Shown here: positions 31,786 to 41,193 of the stretch, in pieces
Layout of the letters: the number at the start of each line of letters is the position of its first letter
Position numbering within the stretch: position 1 is the stretch's first letter
Source: CAYFQB01 sp964345225
Lineage (GTDB): Bacteria > Nitrospirota > Thermodesulfovibrionia > Thermodesulfovibrionales > UBA6898
Length of the DNA: 41,681 bases
Reading direction: 5' to 3'
Assembly (NCBI GenBank): GCA_964345225.1
Contig: CAYFQB010000044.1
Location: 1-41,681, forward strand
The notes under the pieces: model-generated
Database searches by the model: none
The model's input: the letters and a program-made list of their open reading frames with translations, nothing else
Told to the model about the DNA's origin: nothing
Program-made: the position numbers and the translations under genes

Positions 31786-33129
31786 GTGAAGAAGAAAGTA
31801 CTGGAAGGCTCAGTTCTATTTATAAGCATTATTAAATGGTTAATACTTGCATCCTGTGTTGGTGCTATTGTAGGAATATCAACCACGATTTTCCTAAAGC
31901 TGCTCGACCTAGGTATTGCATATGCCGCGAGCTATAAATATTATTACCTTTTGCTTCCGGTTGCCTTGTTTTTAAGCAGTTTTTTAGTGAGATATTTTGC
32001 ACCGGAAGCAAAAGGGCACGGTACAGAAAAAGTAATAGAGGCAGTTCATAAGCGTTCGGGTAAGATAAATCCGCTGGTTGTTCCGGTGAAACTGTTTGCA
32101 ACAATTATAACCATTGCGATTGGAGGCTCTGCTGGTAAAGAAGGACCCTGTGCTCAAATAGGGGCAGGTCTCTCATCAACTCTTTCTTCTCTGCTTAAAT
32201 TTGATAATAAAGACCGCAAGAAACTGGTCATATGCGGTATAAGTGCCGGGTTTGCAACTGTATTTGGTACCCCTATAGCCGGTGCAATCTTCGGGGTTGA
32301 GGTTTTATTTGTCGGCAGCCTGCTCTATGAAGTTCTTTTTCCCTCTTTTGTTGCCGGTATTGTTGGATACCAGGTTTCATCCGCACTGGGGATTACCTAT
32401 TTTCATAGTCCACTGGAATTTGTTCCTGTCTTCAGCAGCTTCTTTTTTATTAAGGTCTGTCTAGCCGGATTATTCTTCGGGCTTTGTTCATTTCTTTTTA
32501 TTGAAATACTAAAGTATTCTGAAAATGTAAGTGGAAAGATAAAACTCTGGTCACCATATAAGGGAATAACCGGTGGTGTGACACTCATATTGCTGACGTG
32601 TCTGGTATCCACCAGATATTTAGGACTTGGTCTGGATACCATAAAAGATGCACTGGAAGGCGGTAATATCTTTGTTCTGGCATTTTTATTCAAAATGGTG
32701 TTCACATCAATTACCCTTAGTTTTGGCGGAAGCGGCGGTATAGTAACGCCGATATTTTTTATAGGTGCAACAGCTGGAAACCTTTTTGGAAGGTCTTTTG
32801 GGCTTGATTTATCCCTTTTTTCCGCAATTGGTATGGTTAGTCTTCTTGCAGGTGCAGCAAACTCTCCCATCTCTGCAAGTATAATGGCAGTAGAGCTTTT
32901 TGGACCTGAAGTTGGCCCCTATGCTGCTGTTGCCTGTATTATAAGCTTTTTGATGACCGGCCACAGGAGTGTCTATCCAAGTCAGGTACTGGCGATAGAG
33001 AAGTCACCATCTATCGATGTTGAGACAGGGAAAGAAATGGAGTTTGTAGATGATATTGGTCTGAAGCTCAGGTCAAAGAGTATCACAGGTACCATATCAA
33101 GGGGTCTGAAGAAGTTTAGGAAAAAGTAA
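31786..33129 (+). CDS. ClC-family chloride channel or H+/Cl- antiporter
   Basis: The 447-residue membrane protein has the ClC signature GGSAGKEGPCAQIGAGLSS with gating glutamate E119, then GISAGFATVFGTPIAGAIFGVEVL, and the third motif GGSGGIVTPIFFIGATAGNLFG. No CBS domains follow, so it is a short bacterial form. It moves chloride or other anions across the inner membrane; channel or exchanger cannot be decided by eye. The start is a GTG at 31786. It sits 32 bp after the CmpX-like gene in the ion-transport part of the window. Confidence 0.92.
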   Translation: MKKKVLEGSVLFISIIKWLILASCVGAIVGISTTIFLKLLDLGIAYAASYKYYYLLLPVALFLSSFLVRYFAPEAKGHGTEKVIEAVHKRSGKINPLVVPVKLFATIITIAIGGSAGKEGPCAQIGAGLSSTLSSLLKFDNKDRKKLVICGISAGFATVFGTPIAGAIFGVEVLFVGSLLYEVLFPSFVAGIVGYQVSSALGITYFHSPLEFVPVFSSFFFIKVCLAGLFFGLCSFLFIEILKYSENVSGKIKLWSPYKGITGGVTLILLTCLVSTRYLGLGLDTIKDALEGGNIFVLAFLFKMVFTSITLSFGGSGGIVTPIFFIGATAGNLFGRSFGLDLSLFSAIGMVSLLAGAANSPISASIMAVELFGPEVGPYAAVACIISFLMTGHRSVYPSQVLAIEKSPSIDVETGKEMEFVDDIGLKLRSKSITGTISRGLKKFRKK

Positions 33130-33259
33130 TATACCATAACTTTTCTTTCCAATGCCTTTTTTGATTTGGGTCATGGATAATCTCTAATCCGATAAATATA
33201 TTTATGATTTTATAAAAAATTACACAGTAATTAATTATTATTTAAGATATCATTAAATT

Positions 33260-35242
33260 ATGGAGCTTGGATTCTTAAGGGATCTTGTTATTATTTTCGG
33301 GGTTTCAGCTTTTGTTGTGTTTATACTCGGCAGGCTTAGGATACCGTCCATTGTGGGTTTTCTTATAGCCGGTGTTATATTGGGCCCGCACGGGTTTGAA
33401 TTAATACATGATATCCATGAAGTAGAGATCTTTGCCGAGATAGGTGTAATACTCCTCCTCTTTACAATAGGGATAGAATTCTCAATAGCAAGGCTTCTAA
33501 GGATGAGAAAAGCTGTAATTGTGGGGGGCGGGGTACAGGTTTTTCTAACCATAGCTGTGACAGCCTTTATTACTTACCTTGCTATAGGAAATATCAATAG
33601 ATCTGTTTTTTTCGGTTTCCTTATAGCCCTCAGCAGTACTGCAATTATCTTCAAGATGCTCGCTGAAAGAGGTGAGACAGACACCCCGTACGGACGCATT
33701 ATGATTGGGGTACTGATTTTCCAGGATCTATGTGTTGTACCGCTTATGCTTATTACCCCTTCTTTGTCAGGAGAAAGTATAAGAATACTTGATTTGTCAA
33801 TGAAAATGGGGAAGGCTGTACTGATTATAGCAGTTGTACTGCTAAGCGCAAGATGGATAGTGCCCAGGTTGCTGCATCAGATTGTTCATACAAGGAGCAG
33901 GGAGCTGTTTATAACCTCGATCATACTGCTTTGCCTGGGCATAGCACTTCTTACCTCAAAATTTGGCCTTTCACTTGCACTCGGGGCATTTCTGGCCGGA
34001 CTTGTAATATCAGAATCAGAGTACTCACATCAGGCGACTGCAGATATTTTGCCTTTCAAGGACAGTTTTATAGGACTGTTTTTTGTCTCTGTAGGGATGC
34101 TCATGAATATCGAATATATGACTGATAATTGTCTTAAGATCGCAATTGCTGTGGCATTGATATTCGGACTCAAGATAATCACAGGAATGGTTTCTGCTCT
34201 TGTAATAGGTAGTCCGCTCAGGATTTCCATTCATACCGGCCTCGGTCTTGCCCAGATAGGTGAATTTTCTTTTGTGCTTGCGATTGCTGGCAAGGCTGCA
34301 GGGATTATAACAGAAGATTTTTATCAGGTCTTTCTCTCATCTTCTGTTATAACCATGATTATGACACCTTTTGTCCTACAAGTTGCGTCTCCTTTATCAG
34401 CATGGATAACACCGAGTCGTCTGATTAAGAAGGTGGTCAGGGAAAGAAGAGTTTCAGAGGGAACGGGCTTTCCAAGAAAAAGACAAGGTCATGTGATAAT
34501 TATTGGGTTCGGGCTTAATGGAAGGAACCTTGCAAGTGTATTAAAAGAGGCTGAAATACCTTATGTAGTACTTGAAATGAACAGCGATACAGTATTGGAA
34601 ATGAAGAAAAAAGGAGAACCGATATTTTATGGTGACGGCACAAGAAAAGAGATACTCCATAAACTTAGCATTGAGAATGCAAGGCTTCTTGTTATAGCAA
34701 TATCTGATCCTGCTTCTACAAGAACCATGGTCTCAATTGCAAGGCATCAAAACCCGGATATTTTTATCATTGTAAGGACAAGGTACCTTGCCGAAGTGGA
34801 TGACCTGAGGATGCTCGGTGCAGATGAGGTAATACCTGAGGAGTTTGAGACCTCAGTAGAGATATTCTCAAGGGTGCTTCATAAATACAATTTTCCCAAT
34901 CATATAATCCTTGATATGGTTGATAAGGTTAGAAGTGACAGTTACAAGCCATTGAGAAGTATGGAGTTTCCAAAGAGACATCTTTTTGAAAAGTGTGAAT
35001 GGCTTCCCAAAATAGAAATTGAAGGATATAAAGTGCCTGAGGGCTCGCATCTAGTTGAAAAGAGTATAGCTAAACTACAGGTGAGGAAAAAGACAGGAGT
35101 TACAATTATAGCAGTAAGGAGGGAAGCAGAGGTATATAATAACCCTGAGCCTGATTTTATATTTAATGCCGGGGATATAATACTCTTTACAGGAAAAAGA
35201 GAGGATATGATCAAGGCAATAAGTTATTTCAAGGAAGAATAA
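33260..35242 (+). CDS. KefB/KefC-type K+(Na+)/H+ antiporter with RCK domains
   Basis: The 660-residue protein has an N-terminal CPA2 transporter of about 12 helices (FLIAGVILGPHGFELI, LLLFTIGIEFS, ALSSTAIIFKMLAERGE, VLIFQDLCVVPLML, GAFLAGLVISESEYSHQ). A Rossmann-type RCK_N domain follows from about residue 408 (GHVIIIGFGLNGRNLASVLK, with GxGxxG), and a TrkA_C domain ends the protein (IEGYKVPEGSHLVEKSIAKLQ). Such proteins exchange potassium or sodium for protons and respond to nucleotides or glutathione through RCK. No obvious Shine-Dalgarno precedes the ATG; the 130-bp gap upstream may hold a promoter, but none is clear. It fits turgor and pH control. Confidence 0.9.
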   Translation: MELGFLRDLVIIFGVSAFVVFILGRLRIPSIVGFLIAGVILGPHGFELIHDIHEVEIFAEIGVILLLFTIGIEFSIARLLRMRKAVIVGGGVQVFLTIAVTAFITYLAIGNINRSVFFGFLIALSSTAIIFKMLAERGETDTPYGRIMIGVLIFQDLCVVPLMLITPSLSGESIRILDLSMKMGKAVLIIAVVLLSARWIVPRLLHQIVHTRSRELFITSIILLCLGIALLTSKFGLSLALGAFLAGLVISESEYSHQATADILPFKDSFIGLFFVSVGMLMNIEYMTDNCLKIAIAVALIFGLKIITGMVSALVIGSPLRISIHTGLGLAQIGEFSFVLAIAGKAAGIITEDFYQVFLSSSVITMIMTPFVLQVASPLSAWITPSRLIKKVVRERRVSEGTGFPRKRQGHVIIIGFGLNGRNLASVLKEAEIPYVVLEMNSDTVLEMKKKGEPIFYGDGTRKEILHKLSIENARLLVIAISDPASTRTMVSIARHQNPDIFIIVRTRYLAEVDDLRMLGADEVIPEEFETSVEIFSRVLHKYNFPNHIILDMVDKVRSDSYKPLRSMEFPKRHLFEKCEWLPKIEIEGYKVPEGSHLVEKSIAKLQVRKKTGVTIIAVRREAEVYNNPEPDFIFNAGDIILFTGKREDMIKAISYFKEE

Positions 35243-35295
35243 GCCACGTTCAACGCCAGTTTCAAAAGTAGGTGGTGAACTTTTTGCACATAAGT

Positions 35296-35443
35296 AAACC
35301 CCGTTAGAAGAAAATAATAACAACTTCTAAACGGGGTAAACCCCGTGTTCGCTCCAAAAAGAATTTATCTTAATCCCTGCTAAAAGCCACGAAATGCCTC
35401 TGGTCTCTTATGGGTCTAGCAGGGGGCTTTATAACGGGTTAAA
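35296..35443. mobile_element. Long copy of the ACCCCGTTAGAA hairpin repeat, inverted, 148 bp
   Basis: It is the reverse complement of the family at 29503-29648. ACCCCGTTAGAA lies at 35298-35309 and pairs with TTCTAAACGGGGT, and CCTCTGGTCTCTTA at 35397-35410 is the exact complement of the conserved 14-mer. The far end ATAACGGGTTAAA is a degraded terminal repeat. An outer stem CCCTGCTA/TAGCAGGG brackets the core. It fills most of the 268-bp gap after the KefB-like gene and ends 8 bp before a TATAAT (35452-35457), so it could affect both termination and the next promoter. Confidence 0.7.
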
Positions 35444-35510
35444 CAGACTGTTATAATTAAATAAAATCATACAACGATTTTAAAATATAGACTGAAGAAC
35501 GGAGAAAATA

Positions 35511-36584
35511 ATGATGAAAAAAACTGTGATTATCTTTTTTGTGATTCTTCTGATAACAGGATGTGTTAATAGAAAGATTGTGATTGAGACTGGTGAAGGA
35601 ATACCAACGGAACGCCATTTGAAAAAAGTTACACAGCTAACTTTTGATGGTGACAACGGAGAGGCATATTTTAGTTGGGATGACCTGAAGCTCATTTACC
35701 AGTCAAACCGGGGAGGATATGCCTGCGACAAGATCTGGATCATGAACATTGACGGCTCTGACAAACGTATGGTAAGCCCTGACCATGGAGCGCACACCTG
35801 TTCATTCTTCTTTCCTGATGACCAGAATATTGTTTTTGCATCTACCAGCCATCTTACCGGGGATTGTCCTCCGAGACCAGCTATGCCACCTGGTACTCAC
35901 TATATGTGGCCTCTTTATCCTTATGACATATTTGTTGCAAATCGAGACGGTTCAGGATTAAAAAGAATAACCGATAACCCGAAATATGATGCCGAGCCAA
36001 TTGTATCTTCAGACGGAAAGTTTATAGTGTTCGGATCGCAGAGGGATGGTGATTTCGATATTTATATCATGAATGCAGATGGTTCAAATGTCAGGCGGTT
36101 GACCGAGAGGATAGGATATGACGGGGGTCCATGGTTTTCACCAGACGGCAGTAAGATAGTCTGGCGGGCATGGTATCCTCAGACAGAGAAAGAACTGGCT
36201 AAATGGCGCGACTGCATGGATAACAACTATATCGTTCCCTTTCCCCTGGACATCTGGATTATGGACACTAACGGTTCTAATAAGGTGAGACTTACCCAAA
36301 ACGGTGCTGTAAACTGGGCACCTTCGTGGCACCCTGATGGAAAACGCATTATCTTCTCAAGCAACATGGACGATTGGCACGAAGACATAAAAAAGTTTGG
36401 ACATAACTTCGAGCTGTACCTCATCAACATAGATGGATCAGGTCTGGAGAGAATCACCTACAATAATGTTTTTGACAGTTTTCCGATGTTCTCACATGAT
36501 GGGAAAAAGCTGGTCTTTGCTTCAAACAGAAATCCACAGAAGCCCAGGGCTACTGATATCTTTGTCGCTGAGTGGGTAGAATAA
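35511..36584 (+). CDS. TolB-like PD40 beta-propeller lipoprotein
   Basis: The 357-residue protein has a lipoprotein signal peptide (KKTVIIFFVILLITGC, Cys near residue 19) followed by a propeller of PD40/WD40-like repeats. Examples are IWIMNIDGSDKRMVSPD, IFVANRDGSGLKRITDNP, IYIMNADGSNVRRLTER, IWIMDTNGSNKVRLTQ and LYLINIDGSGLERITYN. Each is followed by an FSPDGKxIVFxS strand. TolB-type propellers bind proteins or peptides in the periplasm. Two ATG codons start it (35511 and 35514); GGAG lies 10-13 bases before. It is 28 bp from a large secreted peptidase gene, so the pair probably works together in the periplasm. Substrate unknown. Confidence 0.85.
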   Translation: MMKKTVIIFFVILLITGCVNRKIVIETGEGIPTERHLKKVTQLTFDGDNGEAYFSWDDLKLIYQSNRGGYACDKIWIMNIDGSDKRMVSPDHGAHTCSFFFPDDQNIVFASTSHLTGDCPPRPAMPPGTHYMWPLYPYDIFVANRDGSGLKRITDNPKYDAEPIVSSDGKFIVFGSQRDGDFDIYIMNADGSNVRRLTERIGYDGGPWFSPDGSKIVWRAWYPQTEKELAKWRDCMDNNYIVPFPLDIWIMDTNGSNKVRLTQNGAVNWAPSWHPDGKRIIFSSNMDDWHEDIKKFGHNFELYLINIDGSGLERITYNNVFDSFPMFSHDGKKLVFASNRNPQKPRATDIFVAEWVE

Positions 36585-36612
36585 TTCAATTTTCAATATC
36601 TCAAGGAGAGCA

Positions 36613-39600
36613 ATGAGGTACATATTTTCAATAATCTGCATCTTAATGGCAATTATCCTGATCCCTGTATCCCTGGGAGCAGAGGAACTTGTTCAGCATG
36701 ATATTAAGGTCACACTATATCCTGAGGAGCATCGCCTTTCTGTAGAAGACAGGGTTACTGTACCTGAGGACATGCTTAATGATCTCAAATTTCTTCTGCA
36801 CGGCGGGATGAAGCCCACAACAACTACTCCCGGCGTACGCATAATTCAGGAGAGCAAGAGTGAAGGCCCTGTACCTATGGAATCTTTCAGGGTTATCCTT
36901 CCTTCAGGAATGAAGACATTTGTCATTGAATACAGCGGAAAAATCTATCATAAACTTAAATCATACGGCAAGGAATATGCACGTGGCTTCAGGCAGACAC
37001 AGGGTATGATCTCCGGAGATGGTGTATATCTGGCGGATAGTTCTTACTGGTATCCAAGGTTTGGTGACAGCCTGATGACATTCAAACTAATGGTAGAGTT
37101 GCCCGGAAGCTGGAATGCAGTTAGTCAGGGGGGGCGTATATTAAACATTCGGGAAGGGGATTCAGCCTATGTAAGCTGGGAATCATATGAACCCCAGAAA
37201 GAAATTTATCTGGTTGCAGCACCGTTTATTGAATACACACAGCATGCTGGACTCATTGATGCCATGGTCTTTCTCCGTAAACCTGATGAAGGACTGGCTA
37301 AAAAGTATCTGGATGCCACGGTACAGTACTTAGAAATGTATGAAAAGCTCATTGGCCCTTATCCTTATATGAAATTTGCACTTGTAGAGAACTTCTGGGA
37401 GACCGGTTTTGGCATGCCTTCTTTCACGCTGCTTGGACCTAAGATCATAAGATTTCCTTTTATACTTTATTCATCCTATCCGCACGAAATCCTTCACAAC
37501 TGGTGGGGAAACAGTGTATTTACCGATTATGAAAAGGGAAACTGGGCAGAAGGGCTGACAGCCTATCTGTCAGATCACCTGATTAAGGAACAGAGAGGTA
37601 ACGGAGCCGAATACAGACAGGCAACCCTTCAGAAGTATGTTGACTACGTATTAAGCGGAAGGGATTTTCCGCTCACCAAATTCCATTCCCGTCACAGCTC
37701 ACCCTCAGAGGCGGTGGGATATGGTAAATCACTAATGTTCTTCCACATGCTGCGTCAGGAGTTAGGGGATAAAACGTTTATAAAAGGACTTCAGGACTTT
37801 TACAGTAAAAACAGGTTCAGGACCGCATCCTTTGAGGACCTTCGAATAAGCTTTGAAGTGATTTCTGAAAAGGACATGAGCTTCGCTTTTGATCAGTGGG
37901 TAAAACGTACAGGTGCTCCAAAACTTAAGGTCAAAAATGCTAAAGCTATGTCAGATGGAGATGGTTATATTCTTACCGCAATTCTTGAGCAGGTTCAGCA
38001 TGGAAGTCCATATCATCTGCGGATTCCTGTTGCAGTAACTATGGAAGGACAGGACAGGGCATTTCAGAGCGTTGTGGTCATGGATAAAAGAATTATTGAA
38101 CTGAAACTACATGTGCCTGAAAGACCCTTAAGGCTTGATGTAGACCCCGAGTTTGACATTTTCCGCAGGCTTGATCGTGAGGAATTCCCGCCAGCATTGA
38201 CACAGGCCTTTGGAGCAAAAAAGATGATTATACTCCTGCCGTCATCTGTCAGTAAAAGTCTTCTTAAGTCTTACCGTGAGCTTTCAGAGTCTATTATTCA
38301 TTCAGGGCCTGATGAGGTGAAGGTATTGCTTGATAAAGAATTTGAAAGACTCCCTTCTGACTCTGCAGTTACAATTTTTGGTTGGGAAAATCATTTCATC
38401 GATAAAATAGTCCCTGCACTATCAGGCTACGATGTTGACATGACCAGCGAAGGCGTTAGAATAGGGCATACAGAAATTAAGCGGGAAAATCACACAGTGG
38501 TGCTTACCGCAAGACACCCTGGTAACAAGGAATTATCCCTTACATGGATTGCAACTGATATGCCCGAAGCTACTCCAGGTCTTGGACGTAAGCTCCCGCA
38601 CTACCATAAATACAGTTATCTCGGTTTTGAAGGTAAGGAGCCCGAAAATATAGCAAAAGGCAGATGGCAGGTACTTGACTCACCTATGACGGTCTTTTTC
38701 CAAAGCAGTGACGGGAAAATAGAGAATGTTGAAATGGCAAAACTGTTGCAGAGAGAGCCTCTGGAAAAACTCCCACAGGTTTTTTCAGAAAAACAGATGA
38801 TTGATACAGTACGCTTTCTCTCGAGCGAAGAGCTGAAAGGACGGGGGTGCGGTACTGAGGAACTTAACATTGCAGCAGAATTCATAGCCAGAAAATTTAA
38901 AGAGGCAGGTCTAAAGCCTGCCGGGGATAGCGAGGGGAGTTACTTTCAGATATGGCAAGACAAGTGCGAGGGTTCCAAACACACTGTGATCATGAGAAAC
39001 GTTGTGGGGGTCGTACCTGGTAATATGCCGGAGCTTAAGGCTGAGAGCGTGATAGTAGGATCTCATTATGACCACCTGGGGCTTGGTCTGATATATCCGA
39101 GAGAAGAGAAATATAGGGGGAAAATTCATCCAGGTGCTGATGACAATGCAAGCGGTGTAGCTATACTTTTAGAGCTTGCACGTGTAATTTCCAGAAATAT
39201 GAATCCTGACCGCAGCATAGTTTTTGTTGCATTTACCGGAGAAGATTCAGGTAGAAAAGGTTCCAGCTTTTATGTGGCAAACCAGAAACTATATCCTCCT
39301 GAGCAGATTATCGGAATGATTAATCTGGATACAGTGGGACGCCTTGGCAAAAGGAAACTTTTAATACTCGGGGCAGACTCGGCAAGGGAGTGGGTACATA
39401 TCTTCAGAGGAGCAGGTTATGTTACCGGAGTTGACGTGGATACTGTTTCAGAGGAACTCGATTCAAGCGACCATATAAGTTTTCATAAAGCTGGGGTACC
39501 TGCTGTTCAGCTCTTTTCTGGTCCCCACCTTGATTATCACCGCCCAACAGATACTGCAGAAAAGATTGATCCTGAAGGGCTCTTGAAGGTAGCATCAGTT

Positions 39601-39960
39601 GCCAGGGAGGCAATTGAATATCTTTCAGGTCATGGAGCATCTATTACGTCGGTGTTAAAGACCCAAAGAGATGTTGAATCAGTTCCCGGGCTGCAGCGGA
39701 AAGTCAGCCTTGGCACAGTTCCTGATTTTACCTTCAAAGGTGATGGATACAGGCTTTCCGGAGTTGTGCCTGACTCACCTGCAGAGTCGTGCGGGCTAAA
39801 GGAAGGAGATGTGATTATCAGGATAGGTTCCGAACCTGTAAAAAGACTGAAAGACCTCTCAGTTATACTCAAATCATTAAAACCCGGTGACAATATCTCC
39901 ATTACCTTCATTAGAGACGGGAAAGTAATGGCCGTAGAAACCAAGGTAGTGGAGAGGTAG
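36613..39960 (+). CDS. Three-domain secreted peptidase: M1 + M28 + PDZ
   Basis: The 1115-residue protein has a signal peptide (MRYIFSIICILMAIILIPVSLGA). The first unit is an M1-type aminopeptidase: zinc site HEILH at 291-295 with the third ligand Glu in NWAEGLTAYLSD, a GMP variant of the GxMEN exopeptidase motif (FGMPSFTLLG) and VGYGKSLMFF with the catalytic tyrosine. After a linker of about 300 residues an M28 domain follows (about 800-1000) with H818, D843, E877, D906 and H976 in SHYDH, GADDNASG, TGEDSG, NLDTVG and YHRPTDT. A PDZ domain (about 1030-1110, SPAESCGLKEGDVIIRIGSEPV) ends it. E-D replaces the usual E-E pair of M28. It probably degrades peptides in the periplasm; AAGGAG precedes the ATG. 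Confidence 0.87.
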   Translation: MRYIFSIICILMAIILIPVSLGAEELVQHDIKVTLYPEEHRLSVEDRVTVPEDMLNDLKFLLHGGMKPTTTTPGVRIIQESKSEGPVPMESFRVILPSGMKTFVIEYSGKIYHKLKSYGKEYARGFRQTQGMISGDGVYLADSSYWYPRFGDSLMTFKLMVELPGSWNAVSQGGRILNIREGDSAYVSWESYEPQKEIYLVAAPFIEYTQHAGLIDAMVFLRKPDEGLAKKYLDATVQYLEMYEKLIGPYPYMKFALVENFWETGFGMPSFTLLGPKIIRFPFILYSSYPHEILHNWWGNSVFTDYEKGNWAEGLTAYLSDHLIKEQRGNGAEYRQATLQKYVDYVLSGRDFPLTKFHSRHSSPSEAVGYGKSLMFFHMLRQELGDKTFIKGLQDFYSKNRFRTASFEDLRISFEVISEKDMSFAFDQWVKRTGAPKLKVKNAKAMSDGDGYILTAILEQVQHGSPYHLRIPVAVTMEGQDRAFQSVVVMDKRIIELKLHVPERPLRLDVDPEFDIFRRLDREEFPPALTQAFGAKKMIILLPSSVSKSLLKSYRELSESIIHSGPDEVKVLLDKEFERLPSDSAVTIFGWENHFIDKIVPALSGYDVDMTSEGVRIGHTEIKRENHTVVLTARHPGNKELSLTWIATDMPEATPGLGRKLPHYHKYSYLGFEGKEPENIAKGRWQVLDSPMTVFFQSSDGKIENVEMAKLLQREPLEKLPQVFSEKQMIDTVRFLSSEELKGRGCGTEELNIAAEFIARKFKEAGLKPAGDSEGSYFQIWQDKCEGSKHTVIMRNVVGVVPGNMPELKAESVIVGSHYDHLGLGLIYPREEKYRGKIHPGADDNASGVAILLELARVISRNMNPDRSIVFVAFTGEDSGRKGSSFYVANQKLYPPEQIIGMINLDTVGRLGKRKLLILGADSAREWVHIFRGAGYVTGVDVDTVSEELDSSDHISFHKAGVPAVQLFSGPHLDYHRPTDTAEKIDPEGLLKVASVAREAIEYLSGHGASITSVLKTQRDVESVPGLQRKVSLGTVPDFTFKGDGYRLSGVVPDSPAESCGLKEGDVIIRIGSEPVKRLKDLSVILKSLKPGDNISITFIRDGKVMAVETKVVER

Positions 39961-39986
39961 TTGTCCATTTATGTTATATTTGTAAT

Positions 39987-40976
39987 ATGCCGGCCAATCT
40001 ACCGCCAGAATATTTCGAAGCCGAAAGGAAGTATAAACAGGCTACAACTCCTCAGGAGAAAATATCAGCTCTTGAGGAGTTAATATCAACAGTCCCGAAA
40101 CATAAAGGTACTGACAAAATAAGGGCAGACCTGAGAAGAAGACTCTCCAAACTGCGGGAAGAATCTCTCAGAAAAAAGAAGTCCGGAAGGGGAGACATTT
40201 ATACCGTGGAAAGACAGGGCGCTGCTCAGGTTGCTATTATCGGTTTTTCCAATTCAGGCAAGTCTTCTGTCTTGAAAGCACTGACAAATGCAAACCCTGT
40301 TATTGCAGATTATCCCATGTCGACTGTTATACCAATTTCTGGCATGATGCCCTATGAGGATATTCAGTTTCAGCTTGTTGACCTTCCCCCCATAGGAAAT
40401 GAATCTACTGATGGCTGGGTTTCAGGAATCCTGAGAAATGCGAATATTTTTATGATGGTTGTAGACCTTTCAGAAGACCCTGATATTCAGGCTGAACTAT
40501 TGATCGGGCAGTTAACAGAATGGAGGATACAAATTCTTAAAAGAGGCGAAAAGAAAGAGCAGAAACATAGTCTTAAGTATAAACCGCTTATTCTCACAGC
40601 AAATAAGTCTGATCTGCCGGATACTGATGAAGGTTTTAAAAGGTTAAAACAAAAATATGAATCATCATATCCCGTAGTAAGTATTTCAGCCAAACTAAAG
40701 GAAGGTGTTGAAGAATTAAGGATGGTTGTATTTGAAAACTCATGGATTATAAGGGTTTATTCAAAAGAGCCCGGTAAAACACCGGATATGGATACGCCTT
40801 TTACAATGCCTGCCGGTACCGATGTGCTAGATCTTGCAAATATTATTCATAAGGATTTTGTTAATAATCTCAAATATGCCTGCATATGGGGTTCAGCAAA
40901 GTTCGATGGTCAGAGAGTGCAAAAGGACTATATCCTTCAGGACCGGGATGTTGTTGAATACCATCTGGGAAAATGA
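39987..40976 (+). CDS. DRG/Obg-type GTPase with C-terminal TGS domain
   Basis: The protein has 329 residues. An N-terminal helical segment (EYFEAERKYKQATTPQEKISALEELI...RRRLSKLREESLRKKK) precedes the G domain: G1 GFSNSGKSS, G3 VDLPP (usually DLPG), G4 NKSD and G5 SISAK. A TGS domain from about residue 248 (IIRVYSKEPGKTPDMDTPFTMPAGTDVLDLANIIH) ends the protein. This order matches the DRG/HflX-Obg group best known in archaea and eukaryotes, with bacterial members of unknown role. Family knowledge suggests ribosome or RNA binding. It starts 26 bp after the peptidase gene and is probably co-transcribed with it. Confidence 0.85.
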   Translation: MPANLPPEYFEAERKYKQATTPQEKISALEELISTVPKHKGTDKIRADLRRRLSKLREESLRKKKSGRGDIYTVERQGAAQVAIIGFSNSGKSSVLKALTNANPVIADYPMSTVIPISGMMPYEDIQFQLVDLPPIGNESTDGWVSGILRNANIFMMVVDLSEDPDIQAELLIGQLTEWRIQILKRGEKKEQKHSLKYKPLILTANKSDLPDTDEGFKRLKQKYESSYPVVSISAKLKEGVEELRMVVFENSWIIRVYSKEPGKTPDMDTPFTMPAGTDVLDLANIIHKDFVNNLKYACIWGSAKFDGQRVQKDYILQDRDVVEYHLGK

Positions 40977-41033
40977 GTTTTCCAGCCTCAATATATTATT
41001 ATTACAAAAAATGTTGTGTGATTATGGAGATAT

Positions 41034-41147
41034 GTGAAGGAGCTTATCATTAAGTTTCACGATGTCTCAGGTGAGGAGTTCCATTTATACTTGAAAGAAA
41101 AAGAGTTTAACTGCGATAATTATAGAACAGCAGTATGTTTAATCTAA
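41034..41147 (+). CDS. Possible 37-residue small protein
   Basis: GTG 41034 has GGAG four bases upstream and the frame runs to TAA 41145-41147. The translation (MKELIIKFHDVSGEEFHLYL... ending RTAVCLI) has a mixed hydrophobic and charged composition compatible with a small beta/helix fold. It lies 57 bp after the GTPase gene. It is short enough that chance cannot be excluded, and I recognise no family. Confidence 0.32.
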   Translation: MKELIIKFHDVSGEEFHLYLKEKEFNCDNYRTAVCLI

Positions 41148-41193
41148 TTATTTTAAAAGGTCATTGATTTATTTCCAGATTTGTTATAAATCG

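Noticed and set aside
32403..32870. 155-codon frame opposite the ClC gene
   Set aside because: Antisense of ClC motifs; no independent evidence of coding.
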